The notes under the pieces were generated by a model. It was not told the DNA's origin. It did no database searches and saw only the letters and a list, made by a program, of their open reading frames with translations. The position numbers and the translations under genes were made by a program. A stretch of DNA of 38,928 bases, taken from NCBI GenBank assembly GCA_902518475.1, contig CABYGI010000011.1, forward strand, positions 1-38,928, read 5' to 3'. This DNA is from an uncultured Prochlorococcus sp. Its GTDB lineage: Bacteria; Cyanobacteriota; Cyanobacteriia; PCC-6307; Cyanobiaceae. How positions within the stretch are numbered: position 1 is the first letter of the stretch; every line of letters begins with the position of its first letter. Of the stretch, positions 38,494 through 38,928 are shown piece after piece.

Positions 38494-38928
38494 ATGTTTA
38501 CTATAGCTTTACCAAAAGGAGCTCTGTTAAAAAATTCAATTTCAACTTTAAAAAGTGTTGGGTTAGATTTCTCAGATGCGTTGGATGAAAATAATAGATC
38601 ATTAACCTTCGAATCAAATTGCAAACGGGCAAAAGCTTTATTAGTAAGAAATGGAGATGTGCCTGTTTATGTAAGTTATGGTCAGGCTGATTTGGGTATT
38701 GTTGGGTATGACGTTTTACGAGAATCTGAATTAAAAGTCGCAAAGTTATTAGATTTAGGATTTGGTGGTTGTCATATGTCGTTGGCGGTTAAGAAAAATA
38801 GCAATTATTCAAAACCAACTGATCTCCCAGCGAATTGTAAAGTAGCAAGTAAATTTATTAAAACAGCAAGATCTTATTTTGAAGAATTAAATATTCCTGT
38901 AGAAATAGTTCATTTGACGGGATCAGTT
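38494..38928 (+). CDS. hisG: ATP phosphoribosyltransferase, short form (partial)
   Basis: First enzyme of histidine synthesis (ATP + PRPP). 145 codons are present from ATG 38494 ([12 protein letters not shown]) to the window edge, without a stop. Landmarks are ALPKGAL, the [11 protein letters not shown] segment and [11 protein letters not shown], with IVHLTGS at the end. The N-terminus and lack of a regulatory domain in view suggest the short HisG form that works with HisZ; the rest lies beyond the window. Confidence 0.92.
   Translation, partial: MFTIALPKGALLKNSISTLKSVGLDFSDALDENNRSLTFESNCKRAKALLVRNGDVPVYVSYGQADLGIVGYDVLRESELKVAKLLDLGFGGCHMSLAVKKNSNYSKPTDLPANCKVASKFIKTARSYFEELNIPVEIVHLTGSV

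Noticed and set aside
38454..38624. N-terminal extension of gloB running 57 codons upstream of ATG 38453
   Set aside because: It is antisense to the clearly coding 5' end of hisG and carries no glyoxalase II sequence; the family start lies at ATG 38453.
38501..38743. 80-codon minus-strand ORF opposite hisG
   Set aside because: Shadow of hisG; composition is Leu/His-rich without any domain.

Overview
The window is an AT-rich, densely coded stretch of a picocyanobacterial chromosome. Gene content, order and protein sequences point to a high-light-adapted Prochlorococcus, possibly the HLII clade; the strain cannot be fixed from this sequence alone. Diagnostic features are an alpha-carboxysome operon with form IA RuBisCO, a light-dependent POR next to chlLBN, psaM, an ADO/AAR alkane pair, a ferrochelatase with a chlorophyll-binding tail, short intergenic spaces and many GTG/TTG starts. 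No tRNA, rRNA, CRISPR array, insertion sequence or prophage block was recognised.

Layout. 1-3.0 kb: 3' end of an unknown gene, ftsI (septal transpeptidase) and tal (transaldolase), rightward. 3.0-7.5 kb: leftward block of a geranylgeranyl-reductase-like flavoprotein, frr, pyrH, cobO and a tyrosine-recombinase-like gene. 7.5-11.0 kb: rightward hemH, ilvB and a small exported protein with a degenerate nuclease-like fold. 11.0-13.9 kb: leftward pgeF (YfiH family, apparently ATT-initiated), a Tab2-like RNA-binding protein and an S1-domain protein (Nbp1/Rps1b type). 14.0-19.4 kb: rightward creatininase-family gene, ADO, AAR, accA, an SDR and folE, a lipid/alkane neighbourhood. 19.4-22.3 kb: trpF (leftward) head-to-head with an M50 membrane protease with CBS-like domains, then a lipoate-ligase-family gene (leftward) and psaM. 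22.4-27.7 kb: a coiled-coil membrane protein, por, then chlL, chlB and chlN on the opposite strand, so both protochlorophyllide reductases lie together.

28.2-37.0 kb is the alpha-carboxysome locus: csoS1D, rdgB (opposite strand), then csoS1, cbbL, cbbS, csoS2, csoSCA, csoS4A, csoS4B and an acRAF/PCD-like RuBisCO assembly factor. The tail holds a small conserved-looking gene, ridA, gloB and the 5' part of hisG.

No new defence or mobile system was found. The observations most worth following are: intercistronic hairpins in the carboxysome operon, including a terminator-like one between cbbS and csoS2, that could set protein stoichiometry; a 327-bp region before csoS1 with a 14-nt direct repeat and a GC-rich hairpin that may be a small RNA or regulator site; the pgeF start, where no ATG/GTG/TTG covers the conserved domain but an ATT has a well-placed Shine-Dalgarno; and a tyrosine recombinase standing alone among housekeeping genes with an altered active-site His position.
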